Positions 33,026 to 40,166 of a stretch of DNA of 64,000 nt are shown here, one piece after another. The DNA is from Pilimelia terevasa. Its GTDB lineage: Bacteria; Actinomycetota; Actinomycetes; Mycobacteriales; Micromonosporaceae. The translations under genes and the position numbers were made by a program. Every line of letters starts with the position of its first letter. Within the stretch, counting starts at the first letter, position 1. The stretch covers positions 1 through 64,000 of the forward strand of contig NZ_BMQC01000016.1 in assembly GCF_014647915.1 (NCBI RefSeq), given 5' to 3'. A model generated the notes under the pieces. That model worked only from the letters and a program-made list of their open reading frames with translations, did no database searches and was not told where the DNA came from.

Positions 33026-33145
33026 GCTACCGTCACGGCGAACCCGCCGCGGCGGCGTGGGGAAACCGGTGGGAGTCCGGTACGGTCGCGCCACTGTGAC
33101 CCTGGTCGAAGGCCGGGGAAGTCAGGTCTGCCGCCCGCCGCGACA
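33026..33145 (+). ncRNA. Cobalamin (adenosylcobalamin) riboswitch
   Basis: Conserved core elements are visible in order: GGGGAAACCGGTGGGAGTCC, then GGTCGCGCCACTGTGA containing the B12-box GCCACTG, then GGGGAAGTCAGGTCTGCC. It ends about 40 bases before the cbtB start. Cobalamin riboswitches repress cobalt uptake and B12 synthesis genes when cofactor is plentiful. The region between 33146 and the AGGAGG at 33175 would carry the expression platform; no intrinsic terminator is apparent, so control by masking the ribosome-binding site is more likely. Boundaries are approximate. Confidence 0.93.
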
Positions 33146-33184
33146 ACGCCAACCGGGACGCGTCATCCCCCAGGAGGTCACACC

Positions 33185-33382
33185 ATGTCCGGTACCACCG
33201 CCACCACCCAGGCCGCCGCCGTACCCGCGCGCGTGTTCTGGACGGCCCTCGCCGTCGTCGGCGCGCTGCTGCTGCTGACCTACCTGGTCGCCTTCGACAA
33301 CGGCGCCGTCTCGCAGTCCGGGATGCTCCTGCACGAGCTGATGCACGACGGTCGGCACCTGCTCGGCGTCCCCTGCCACTGA
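33185..33382 (+). CDS. cbtB: CbtB small cobalt transporter subunit
   Basis: 65 residues with AGGAGG upstream of ATG 33185. One membrane helix (about 16-37) and a His-rich C-terminus HELMHDGRHLLGVPCH, the typical metal-binding tail of CbtB. It works with CbtA in B12-regulated cobalt uptake. Directly downstream of the cobalamin riboswitch, 14 bases before cbtA. Confidence 0.9.
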   Translation: MSGTTATTQAAAVPARVFWTALAVVGALLLLTYLVAFDNGAVSQSGMLLHELMHDGRHLLGVPCH

Positions 33383-33396
33383 CCCCGGGCCGGTTC

Positions 33397-34158
33397 ATGC
33401 AGTCGTTCATCCAGATCCTGCTGCGCGGCCTGCTGGCCGGGCTCGTCGGCGGCCTGCTCGCCGGCTCCTTCGCCTACACCGTCGGCGAGCCGTGGCTCGA
33501 CCGGGCCATCGCCGTCGAGGAGGCCCAGGCCGCGGCCGCGCCGCCGGAGCCCGACGGGCACAGCCACGAGGAGGCGCTGGTCAGCCGCTCGGGCCAGAAG
33601 GCGGGGCTCTTCCTCGCCACGGCCCTGTTCGGCGTCGCCATGGGCGGCCTGCTCGCCACCGCCTTCGCGCTGCTGCGGCGGCGCCCGCGGGCGCCGGGCG
33701 GGGTGCGGAGCGCGCTGGGGCTCGCCGCCGCCGGCCTGGTCGCCGTAGTGCTGGTGCCCGCCCTCAAGTACCCGCCGAACCCGCCCGGTGTGGGCGACCC
33801 GGGCACCGTGACGGCGCGCACCGTGTCCTGGCTGCTCCTGGTCGTCCTCGGCCTGCTGGCCGGGTGGGCCGCCGTCGCCGCCCACCGCGCGCTGCGCACG
33901 GCCGGGGAGGCGCCGCGCGCGGCCGCGGCCGCGGGGGCCTTCCTGGCCACCGTCGGGGCGGCGTACGCGGTGCTGCCGACGTTCCAGGAGGTGCCCGGCG
34001 GCTTCCCCGCCACGCTGCTGTGGTCCTTCCGCCTCGCCACCCTGGGCACCCAGTTCGCGCTGTGGGTCGGCGTGGGGCTCGTGTTCGCGGTCCTCGTGGA
34101 GCGGCTCGGCCGGTCCGCGGCCGCGCCGACGGCCACCCCGGTCGCCGTCGGCGCGTGA
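33397..34158 (+). CDS. cbtA: CbtA cobalt transporter membrane subunit
   Basis: 253 residues with about six membrane helices. A His cluster DGHSHEEA near 58 lies in an extracytoplasmic loop. Conserved blocks GLLAGLVGGLLAGSFAY, PALKYPPNPPGVGD and WSFRLATLGTQFALW match CbtA proteins. Predicted cobalt permease regulated by the riboswitch at 33026. Its stop overlaps the next gene's GTG by four bases, so the phosphatase-like gene belongs to the same unit. Confidence 0.9.
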   Translation: MQSFIQILLRGLLAGLVGGLLAGSFAYTVGEPWLDRAIAVEEAQAAAAPPEPDGHSHEEALVSRSGQKAGLFLATALFGVAMGGLLATAFALLRRRPRAPGGVRSALGLAAAGLVAVVLVPALKYPPNPPGVGDPGTVTARTVSWLLLVVLGLLAGWAAVAAHRALRTAGEAPRAAAAAGAFLATVGAAYAVLPTFQEVPGGFPATLLWSFRLATLGTQFALWVGVGLVFAVLVERLGRSAAAPTATPVAVGA

Positions 34159-34733
34159 GCACGCTGCGGCTGGTGGCGCACGCCGCCACCGCAGCGCTGC
34201 GCGCCGCCCGGTGCGGAGCGGGCGAACAGGACCTGGACGAAGGCGGCCGGGCGGCCGTGGCCGCGCTCGCGGCTGGTCCGCGCGACCCGCTGGGCCGCCC
34301 GGCGGCGGTGTGGTCGAGTCCGGCCGCCGCCGCCCGCCAGACCGCCGCCGGCCTCGGGCACGCCGCCGCGGCCGCCGCGCCCGCGCTGGCCGACCGCGGC
34401 TGGGGCCGGTGGGCCGGGTGGTCCCCGGCCGACCTGCTGACGCGCGACCTCGACGCCGCCCGACGCTGGCTGGCCGCACCCGAGCTGGCGCCGCCCGGCG
34501 GGGAGAGCGTCGCCGCGCTGCGCCGCCGCGTCGGCGGCTGGCTCGCCGACCGGGCGGCCGAGGACCGGGGCAGTGCCGCGGTCACCCATCCGGCCGTCGT
34601 CCGCGCGGCGTTCCTCGTGGCGCTCGGCCTGCCTGACGGGGCGTACGCGCAGATCGACGTCGCGCCCCTGTCGGTGACCACCCTGCGGTACCGCGGCGGG
34701 CGGTGGGCGCTGCACGTGCCCGCCGCGCATTGA
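34155..34733 (+). CDS. Histidine-phosphatase-family protein with altered RHG motif
   Basis: 192 residues. The fold of the phosphoglycerate-mutase superfamily is recognisable (SSPAAAARQTAAGL near 57, GWGRWAGWSP, GESVAALRRRV, second His in VTHPAVVRAAFL). The catalytic RHG is replaced by Ala8-His9-Ala10 in LRLVAHAATAA, so the phosphate-binding Arg is absent. In B12 clusters CobC is of this superfamily, so a distant alpha-ribazole-phosphate phosphatase role was considered, but loss of the Arg argues against normal catalysis. Coupled to cbtA and under the riboswitch. Confidence 0.75.
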   Translation: MSTLRLVAHAATAALRAARCGAGEQDLDEGGRAAVAALAAGPRDPLGRPAAVWSSPAAAARQTAAGLGHAAAAAAPALADRGWGRWAGWSPADLLTRDLDAARRWLAAPELAPPGGESVAALRRRVGGWLADRAAEDRGSAAVTHPAVVRAAFLVALGLPDGAYAQIDVAPLSVTTLRYRGGRWALHVPAAH

Positions 34734-34803
34734 CCGGGGGCGACCGGTGTAGTAGACCCACTTCGACCGCACGCGCGTGCGGCCGGATCCTGGGGAGGAC
34801 GTC

Positions 34804-35505
34804 ATGCGGGTGACTCAGCGGAGGATGCGCCGGTACGGGGCTGCGGGCGCGGCGGCGGCACTGGCGGTCACGGGCCTCGCCGCGGCGGCCCCCGCGGCGG
34901 CGGCGCCGGCCGGGGTGTGCGGGTTCGTCAAAGTGGACGAGGCGCCGGCCCGCCCGGTGACGATCCCCGACGACACCGACCTGCCGCAGACCGGTACGGC
35001 CACGGTCGCCGTGACGACGCCGCACGGCCCGATGACCCTCACCCTGGACCGCGCCAAGGCGCCGTGCGCCGCGCTGAACTTCGCGCACCTGGTCACGGCG
35101 AAGTACTTCGACGACACGAGCTGCCACCGGCTCACCAGCTACCCGACCCTGAGCGTGCTCCAGTGCGGCGACCCGACCGGCACCGGCGAGGGCGGCCCCG
35201 GCTACGCGTTCCGGGACGAGCTGCCCACGGACCTGCCGGGCCAGCCCGGGGACCCGACGGGCAAGCGGCGGCTGTACGCGCGGGGGGTGCTCGCCATGGC
35301 CAACGCCGGCCCGGACACCAACGGCGCGCAGTTCTTCCTGGTCTACAAGGACTCCTACCTCCAGCCCCACTACACGATCTTCGGGACGGTCGGCGCCGAC
35401 GGGCTGGCGGTCGTGGACCGGGTGGCGGCCGGCGGCGTCGCCGGCGGCGGCACCGACGGCCGCCCGCAGATCCCGGCCGCGCTGACCACACTCACCGTCG
35501 GCTGA
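34804..35505 (+). CDS. Secreted cyclophilin-type peptidyl-prolyl isomerase
   Basis: 233 residues from ATG 34804 (GGGGAGGAC upstream). Signal peptide ends about residue 36 (AAAPAAAAP). Cyclophilin core: MTLTLDRAKAPCAALNFAHL, CHRLT, YARGVLAMANAGPDTNGAQFFLVY and YTIFGTV. The usual active Arg of FHRV is replaced by the RLT context (TSCHRLTSYPTL), as in other exported actinobacterial cyclophilins. Probably helps fold exported proteins, of which this window encodes many. Confidence 0.85.
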   Translation: MRVTQRRMRRYGAAGAAAALAVTGLAAAAPAAAAPAGVCGFVKVDEAPARPVTIPDDTDLPQTGTATVAVTTPHGPMTLTLDRAKAPCAALNFAHLVTAKYFDDTSCHRLTSYPTLSVLQCGDPTGTGEGGPGYAFRDELPTDLPGQPGDPTGKRRLYARGVLAMANAGPDTNGAQFFLVYKDSYLQPHYTIFGTVGADGLAVVDRVAAGGVAGGGTDGRPQIPAALTTLTVG

Positions 35506-35516
35506 CCCGCCGCTGG

Positions 35517-35543
35517 GCGGCGGCCGCACCACGCGGCCGCCGC
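35517..35543 (+). terminator. 11-bp hairpin after the cyclophilin gene
   Basis: Arms 35517-35527 and 35533-35543 (GCGGCGGCCGC and complement) with an ACCAC loop, 12 bases past the stop. Confidence 0.55.
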
Positions 35544-35630
35544 GGCGGGACCCGCGCCGCGGCGCCGGGCCGGTACCCGTGCGGTAGAGTCGACGGGCTC
35601 TCGATCAGCCGGCCGCGAAGGGGTCCCCGC

Positions 35631-36521
35631 GTGAGTTCGACCATCCTGGTGACCGGCGGCGCCGGTTTCGTGGGCAGCAACCTGATCCGGCACCTCGTGG
35701 CCGAAGCGCCGGACACCGCGGTCATCTCGCTGGACAACTACTTCACCGGCACCCCGGACAACCACCTCGACCACCCGCAGGTGACCTACCTCGACGCGTG
35801 CACGATCGACATCGACAAGGTCTGGCAGGACCGCGGGCTCCCCTCGCCCGAGACCGTCTACCACCTGGGCGAGTACTCCCGGATCGTGCAGTCGTTCGAC
35901 GAGGGCGACCTGACCTGGGAGTTCAACCTGCGCGGCACCAAGGAGGTCGTCCACTTCGCCCAGCGGCACGGGGCGAAGCTGGTGTACGCCGGGTCGAGTT
36001 CGAAGTTCGGCAACGAGGGCGCCGACGAGCACCTCAACCCGTACGCGTGGACCAAAGCCAAGAACGTCGAGTACATCCGCAACTACGCCACCTGGTACGG
36101 CCTGGACTACGCGATCACGTACTTCTACAACGTGTACGGGCCGCGGCAGATCACCGAGGGCAAGTACGCGACCGTGATCGGCATCTTCGAGCGCCAGTAC
36201 CTGGCCGGCGAGGCGCTCACGGTCGTGTCGCCGGGCACCCAGACGCGGGACTTCACCCACATCGACGACATCGTCGCCGGGGTCGTGCGGTGCGCGCGGG
36301 AGGGCCGGGGTGACGGGTACATGCTGGGCACCGGCCGGGAGTGGCCGATCATCGAGGTCGCGCAGATGTTCGGCGCGCCCTACGCGCTGGTACCGGCCCT
36401 GCCCGGCGAGCGCACCCGCGGGCGCGCGGACACCAGCCAGGCCCGCGGACTGGGCTGGGCGCCGGCACGGGACCTGCCGAAGTACATCCGCGAGTTCCGC
36501 GCCGCCCATCCCCGCGACTGA
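35631..36521 (+). CDS. NAD-dependent sugar-nucleotide epimerase/dehydratase
   Basis: 296 residues from GTG 35631. Extended short-chain dehydrogenase: NAD loop VTGGAGFVGSNLIRHL at the N-terminus, Ser in YAGSSSKFG, and the catalytic YAWTK (Tyr-x3-Lys). Other family marks are YFYNVYGPRQ and TRDFTHIDDIVAGV. Closest to UDP-glucose/galactose 4-epimerase-like enzymes. No sugar cluster adjoins it; it is the last gene before the low-GC stretch. Confidence 0.88.
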   Translation: MSSTILVTGGAGFVGSNLIRHLVAEAPDTAVISLDNYFTGTPDNHLDHPQVTYLDACTIDIDKVWQDRGLPSPETVYHLGEYSRIVQSFDEGDLTWEFNLRGTKEVVHFAQRHGAKLVYAGSSSKFGNEGADEHLNPYAWTKAKNVEYIRNYATWYGLDYAITYFYNVYGPRQITEGKYATVIGIFERQYLAGEALTVVSPGTQTRDFTHIDDIVAGVVRCAREGRGDGYMLGTGREWPIIEVAQMFGAPYALVPALPGERTRGRADTSQARGLGWAPARDLPKYIREFRAAHPRD

Positions 36522-36540
36522 GCCGACCAGCTCGGACTGC

Positions 36541-36714
36541 TCAACTCTGCCTTGGTCGCGGCGTCTCTCCCGGGCTCAGAGGCACACTCGTAGCTGGACC
36601 GGATACTTCGCCGTCAGCTACCGGGATCAGGAACAGGAACACAGCGGCGACGCCCGTCACGACCACCCCGCAAAAAAAAATGGCCGCCGCAATCAACGAG
36701 GCGCGCAAGAACAC
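36541..36714 (-). CDS. Small single-span membrane protein, hypothetical
   Basis: 57 residues. GTG 36714 fits the GGGGAGG placed 6 bases upstream better than the ATG at 36720, which directly abuts it. A hydrophobic helix of about 25 residues (LIAAAIFFCGVVVTGVAAVF) is followed by a Pro/Ser-rich tail. The T-run coding Ile-Phe-Phe is the complement of the A9 tract. No family recognised. Confidence 0.4.
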   Translation of the reverse strand: MFLRASLIAAAIFFCGVVVTGVAAVFLFLIPVADGEVSGPATSVPLSPGETPRPRQS

Positions 36715-36871
36715 GATCATCCTCCCCAAGGACGGCAGTTTACCTGGACGCGGCAGCACGATTACGGGCGTGTGGGATCGACGCAGACCTGATCTCGATG
36801 AACCGAACTTCATCGGGACCGCATTGCGCACCTGGCTGCACTTGACCTTGCCGCCTTCGTCGGTAGGGAGA

Positions 36872-37012
36872 TCACCTACGGCGATGATCGCGCTCCGGGC
36901 GAAGGTACACGGTGGAGCCCCCACAGGACGGACACCATCGGTTTCTGATCTTGGTAAACAGGAAGCCAAGCAGGAAACCGACCCCTGCCCCGATCACCAC
37001 TAGCCACCGCAT
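36872..37012 (-). CDS. Microprotein with membrane helix and CxxC motif
   Basis: 46 residues: helix WLVVIGAGVGFLLGFLF, then KIRNRWCPSCGGSTVYLRP, a half zinc-ribbon, and a basic end. The short intramembrane-plus-CPSCG pattern suggests a real peptide that could bind metal as a dimer. The ribosome-binding site is weak, so coding status is moderate. Confidence 0.4.
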   Translation of the reverse strand: MRWLVVIGAGVGFLLGFLFTKIRNRWCPSCGGSTVYLRPERDHRRR

Positions 37013-37161
37013 GCGGATGACCGTAGAGATACCGTGACCAGCAGAGCCAGGATGTTGCAGGATGTTTATGGTTGACTCTGCCCGCCCACACCCTCCACCA
37101 TAGGGACTAGAACTGTGCCGCCCAGCATCTGACGAAGCTTGGAAGATCTCGATCCCACACG

Positions 37162-38010
37162 ATGAGTTCACCGTATTGCGCCATCGAGGACTCCCGTAGG
37201 GAGCTTGGGGTCCGCCTACGTACAATCAGGAAGTCGTCTGGTCTCACGGGGCGGACCCTAGCGAGGCTCACAGGGATTCACTTCACCAAGGTAAGCCGCA
37301 TCGAGAACGGTACTCAAGCCCCCACGGAGCAGAACATTGCTCACTGGTGTCACCACTGCGGAGCGGATGACCAGCTTCCTGACCTGATCGCCACTCTTCG
37401 CGCCGTAGATTCGGCGTACGTGGAGTGGAAGACCCGCGCCAAGGCGGGGATGAAGCGCACAGGTGGCCCTGGCTCGATGGCGCTCTACAAGAACACCAAG
37501 ATCTTCAGAATCCATGAGCCCTTGATGCTGCCTGGCATTTTCCAGACTGAGCCGTACATGCGTGGAGTACTGAAATTCTGGTATGAATTTCTCGATGCAC
37601 CCTGGGACATGGATGAGACCGTGAGCTTCCGTCAGTCGCGCGCTCACGTGGCCCTAGACCCGTCCAAGCGGCTGGCCGTGGTCCTTTACGAAGAAGCGAT
37701 ACACGCGAGATACACGGACCAGCTCGGCGACCACGAGCAGCAGCTAACCCACCTGCTTTGGATCATGCGCCTGCCGTTCGTCCGACTAGGGATCATCCCC
37801 GCCGGTCAACCGAAGTTCGGCGTGGATGCGGTGGGCTTCTGGATACATGATTCCGACTGTGTGATCATCGCTACTCCCTCAGCCGAGCTGAAGGTGGTCC
37901 GCCCGCAGGAGATAGCGCAGTACGAGCGGCTGTTTGAGTTGCTCCAGGAGTCCGCTGTCCACGGACCTGAGGCCAAGGCGATCGTCCTGCGTGCCATCGA
38001 GCGACTTTGA
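37162..38010 (+). CDS. XRE-family regulator with DUF5753 domain
   Basis: 282 residues. Helix-turn-helix at about 14-68 (LGVRLRTIRKSSGLTGRTLA, TGIHFTKVSRIENGTQAP), then DUF5753 (IFRIHEPLMLPGIFQTEPYM, VLYEEAIHARY, QLTHLLWIM, LGIIPAGQ). Such proteins normally sit beside a small DUF397 gene in Streptomyces and relatives and affect development and secondary metabolism. No DUF397 frame follows here, so the pair is incomplete. Lower GC and wobble-position A/T set it apart from its neighbours, as expected for transferred DNA. Confidence 0.88.
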   Translation: MSSPYCAIEDSRRELGVRLRTIRKSSGLTGRTLARLTGIHFTKVSRIENGTQAPTEQNIAHWCHHCGADDQLPDLIATLRAVDSAYVEWKTRAKAGMKRTGGPGSMALYKNTKIFRIHEPLMLPGIFQTEPYMRGVLKFWYEFLDAPWDMDETVSFRQSRAHVALDPSKRLAVVLYEEAIHARYTDQLGDHEQQLTHLLWIMRLPFVRLGIIPAGQPKFGVDAVGFWIHDSDCVIIATPSAELKVVRPQEIAQYERLFELLQESAVHGPEAKAIVLRAIERL

Positions 38011-38178
38011 GCAGCGCGAGAAGATCTGGTCCGTCTCAGCCTTCTCCGCAGCAGCTTCGGACGCGAATCCCCGTCACTTGTGCTGCCGCCGCTTGCCGTC
38101 CCACCCACCGGCAGATCGATCACGAAGCGCCAGGTGCCGCGTGCTTCGTGATCTTCACAGTCATAGGGTCTACACAGA

Positions 38179-38253
38179 TGGTGGGCGATACTGGGTTCGA
38201 ACCAGTGACCTCTCCGGTGTGAACGGAGCGCTCTCCCACTGAGCTAATCGCCC
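38179..38253 (-). tRNA. tRNA-Val(CAC)
   Basis: The minus strand starts GGGCGATTAGCTCAGTGGGA and folds as a cloverleaf: acceptor GGGCGAT with ATCGCCC, D-arm GCTC/GAGC, anticodon stem CTCCG/CGGAG with loop TTCACAC (anticodon CAC), T-loop GGTTCGAACC. The 3' CCA is encoded (38179-38181). Reads GUG valine codons. It borders the low-GC island at its 3' end. Confidence 0.96.
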
Positions 38254-38322
38254 GTGGCGGCCCGGTAGGCCGCAACGGGACCAGACTGTACCCGATCGGC
38301 CGCACCGCCTGCGGCACCGGGG

Positions 38323-38775
38323 TCAGTGCGTCGTGATGTACCGCCAGCCGTCGGCGATCACGTCGATGCCCAGCCCGTAGCGCAGCGAGAGCAGGGCCAC
38401 GGTACCCACGAACAGCAGGCCGGCCGCGCCGAGCAGCAGCCGCACCGGCAGCGACCGACTGGTGGCCCACCCGGTCCAGAGCTGGACGCGGTGCCGGGTG
38501 TAGCGCAGCAGATGCTTGGCCCATACGAACTCGACCGCCCAGATGGCCAGGCCCAGCAGCACCAGCGCCCAGCCCGGCCCGGGCAGGGGGATGAGGACGA
38601 GGCCGAGGCCCACGACGAGGGCGCCCAGGACCGCGACCGCCACCTTGAACGCCACCCGTCCGGTGGGGTGGGCGCGGATGGCGGCCAGCGTGCCGTCGAT
38701 CCGCGCGCGGAGGCGGTGGAACCGCCGCACTTCCGCGTTAACTCCATGTAACTGTGCCTTAGCGGACAAAGTCAC
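38323..38775 (-). CDS. PGPGW-motif membrane protein (TIGR02611 type)
   Basis: 150 residues with three or four membrane helices. The signature LVLIPLPGPGWALVLLGLA is near residue 60. The family is widespread in actinobacteria; function unknown. The start is uncertain: GTG 38775 has no clear ribosome-binding site, while GTG 38730 has GGAG 11 bases upstream and keeps all helices. Confidence 0.8.
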   Translation of the reverse strand: MTLSAKAQLHGVNAEVRRFHRLRARIDGTLAAIRAHPTGRVAFKVAVAVLGALVVGLGLVLIPLPGPGWALVLLGLAIWAVEFVWAKHLLRYTRHRVQLWTGWATSRSLPVRLLLGAAGLLFVGTVALLSLRYGLGIDVIADGWRYITTH

Positions 38776-39084
38776 CCAATACGGTTACTCTGTGTGTGGT
38801 CACCAATTCGCCTCGCAGTCGCATTCGGCCCGTCACTAACCATGACGGCCGCACGTTACCGGAGTGAGTCGACGTACGGGCCCAGCCCGACGCCGGGACA
38901 ACTCTGCCTGGGACGGCAGAACAGCGCAGTATATCGGTAAATAGGGTGTTCCGCGGCAACACAATGTCTGCCTTCCCCCTACCGGGTGAGATCGGGGCAT
39001 GGCTGAGCGTAACGACAGCCTTCACCTGAGTATGGGAATCGCGGGGTTGAGCTGCCCCGCCGCGGTGCCGGGGGGAGTTCGTCC
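38776..39084. promoter_or_regulatory. 309-base divergent region upstream of ssgB
   Basis: Between PGPGW and ssgB. Contains an inverted repeat TCTGCC-N6-GGCAGA at 38903-38920 and an AT-rich patch (GTATATCGGTAAATAG, near 38929-38944) that could hold a -10 region. ssgB has GGGGGGAG about 7 bases before its ATG. In Streptomyces ssgB is driven by a stress or development sigma factor, which is relevant given the stressosome genes here, but no sigma box can be assigned. Confidence 0.4.
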
Positions 39085-39516
39085 ATGAGTGCCATTCGAC
39101 CCACAACCGTTGAGGTGGAGACATCGCTTCGGCTGGTCGCGCCTGACGCCACCGCCCTGCCGGTGCGCGCCAGTCTCCGCTACGACCCAGCCGATCCGTA
39201 CGCGGTCCACGTCCTGTTCCACGCGGAGTCAGCCGGCGGCGAGGCCGTGAGCTGGTCCTTCGCCCGGGAGCTGCTGATGACGGGGCTCGACGAGCCCGCC
39301 GGCATCGGCGATGTCCGCGTGTGGCCCTGGGCCACGCCCCGCGGCGACTTCGTCGCGCTGGCGCTGTCGTCGCCGGACGGCAACGCCCTGTTCGAGGTAC
39401 CGCGCAGCGTGCTCGTGCGCTTCCTGCGCCGGACCCACGTGGTCGTCGCCCGCGGCCGCGAGACCGACCACCTGGACGTCGACGCCGCGGTGAACCGGCT
39501 CCTCGCCGGGCGCTGA
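39085..39516 (+). CDS. ssgB: SsgA-like sporulation and cell-division protein (SsgB type)
   Basis: 143 residues, the standard length. VEVETSLRLVAPDATALPV, YDPADPYAVHVLFH, VSWSFARELL and DVRVWPWATPRGDFVALALS are strongly conserved SsgA-like motifs. SsgB, the archetype present in all sporulating actinomycetes, recruits FtsZ to sporulation septum sites in Streptomyces. Solitary gene with its own promoter region and terminator. Assigned as SsgB by overall pattern; another paralogue cannot be excluded. Confidence 0.88.
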   Translation: MSAIRPTTVEVETSLRLVAPDATALPVRASLRYDPADPYAVHVLFHAESAGGEAVSWSFARELLMTGLDEPAGIGDVRVWPWATPRGDFVALALSSPDGNALFEVPRSVLVRFLRRTHVVVARGRETDHLDVDAAVNRLLAGR

Positions 39517-39543
39517 GCCGCCGACCCCCACACCCCGGACCGC

Positions 39544-39576
39544 ACCGGGCCCGCGACGACGCGTGGGCCCGGTTTT
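39544..39576 (+). terminator. Intrinsic terminator after ssgB
   Basis: Arms ACCGGGCCC (39544-39552) and GGGCCCGGT (39565-39573) with partial pairing inside the loop, followed by a four-T run: the only hairpin here with a classical T-tract. Confidence 0.75.
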
Positions 39577-39664
39577 CGGCTGTCCGGGCGCCTCTGTGGA
39601 CAGTGCTGCCCACCGGCACGCCACCCGCCCCGCCCCGCGCCGCGGAAACCGGCATGATGGACAG

Positions 39665-40120
39665 GTGCAGATCTCAGCGCGCGGCGACTACGCGGTCCGG
39701 GCGGCCCTGAGTCTCGCCGCCGCCCACCCCGGCCTCCTGCCCGCCCACGCGATCGCCCACGAACAGGACCTGCCGTACAAGTTCCTGGAGGCGGTGCTGG
39801 CCGACCTGCGCCGCGCGGGGCTCGTGCGGTCCCAGCGCGGCGCGGACGGCGGGTACGCCCTCGCGGCGGCGCCGGCCGACGTGACGGTGGGGCAGCTCCT
39901 GCGGGCCGTCGACGGCCCGCTGGCCGAGGTCCGCGGGGTCCGGCCCGAGCAGACCAGCTACGACGGCAGCGCCGCCCACCTGCCGACGCTGTGGGTGGCG
40001 GTCCGCGCCGCCGTCCGGGACGTCGTCGACCACGTGTCCCTCGCGCAGCTCATCTCCGGGCGGATGCCGGCCAAGGTCCGCCGGCTCACCACCCAGCCCG
40101 ACGCGTGGCAGCCGCGCTGA
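39665..40120 (+). CDS. Rrf2-family transcriptional regulator lacking cluster cysteines
   Basis: 151 residues from GTG 39665. Winged helix start QISARGDYAVRAALSLA, recognition region LPYKFLEAVLADLRRAGLVRSQRGADGGYAL, and wing PADVTVGQLLRAVDGPLA. Rrf2 proteins such as IscR and NsrR bind Fe-S clusters through three cysteines after residue 90; this protein has none, so it must sense differently or act through other ligands. No obvious operon partner. Confidence 0.85.
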   Translation: MQISARGDYAVRAALSLAAAHPGLLPAHAIAHEQDLPYKFLEAVLADLRRAGLVRSQRGADGGYALAAAPADVTVGQLLRAVDGPLAEVRGVRPEQTSYDGSAAHLPTLWVAVRAAVRDVVDHVSLAQLISGRMPAKVRRLTTQPDAWQPR

Positions 40121-40166
40121 GCCGCGGGGCTTGAACCGACCGTCCACCACCGACCACTATGGGTCG

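Larger units (their letters stand above)
36522..38178. other. Lower-GC island abutting the 3' end of tRNA-Val
   Basis: Base composition drops visibly from about 36540 to 38160, with AT-rich words such as a run of nine A at 36672-36680, and codon use in the XRE gene is unlike its neighbours. It carries two leftward microprotein frames and one XRE regulator but no recognisable integrase or replication gene. The right edge coincides with the tRNA's CCA end, a classic integration site. A second copy of the tRNA 3' end was looked for at the left edge and not found. Read as the remnant of a tRNA-integrated element. Confidence 0.5.

Noticed and set aside
36522-36620. Left attachment repeat of tRNA-Val at the far edge of the low-GC island
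   Set aside because: No copy of the tRNA 3' segment could be found by eye, so the integration model stays unproven.
36672-36680. A9 tract as an intrinsic terminator or promoter element
   Set aside because: On the minus strand it lies within a plausible membrane-helix coding frame, with no hairpin before it. It was kept only as a composition marker.
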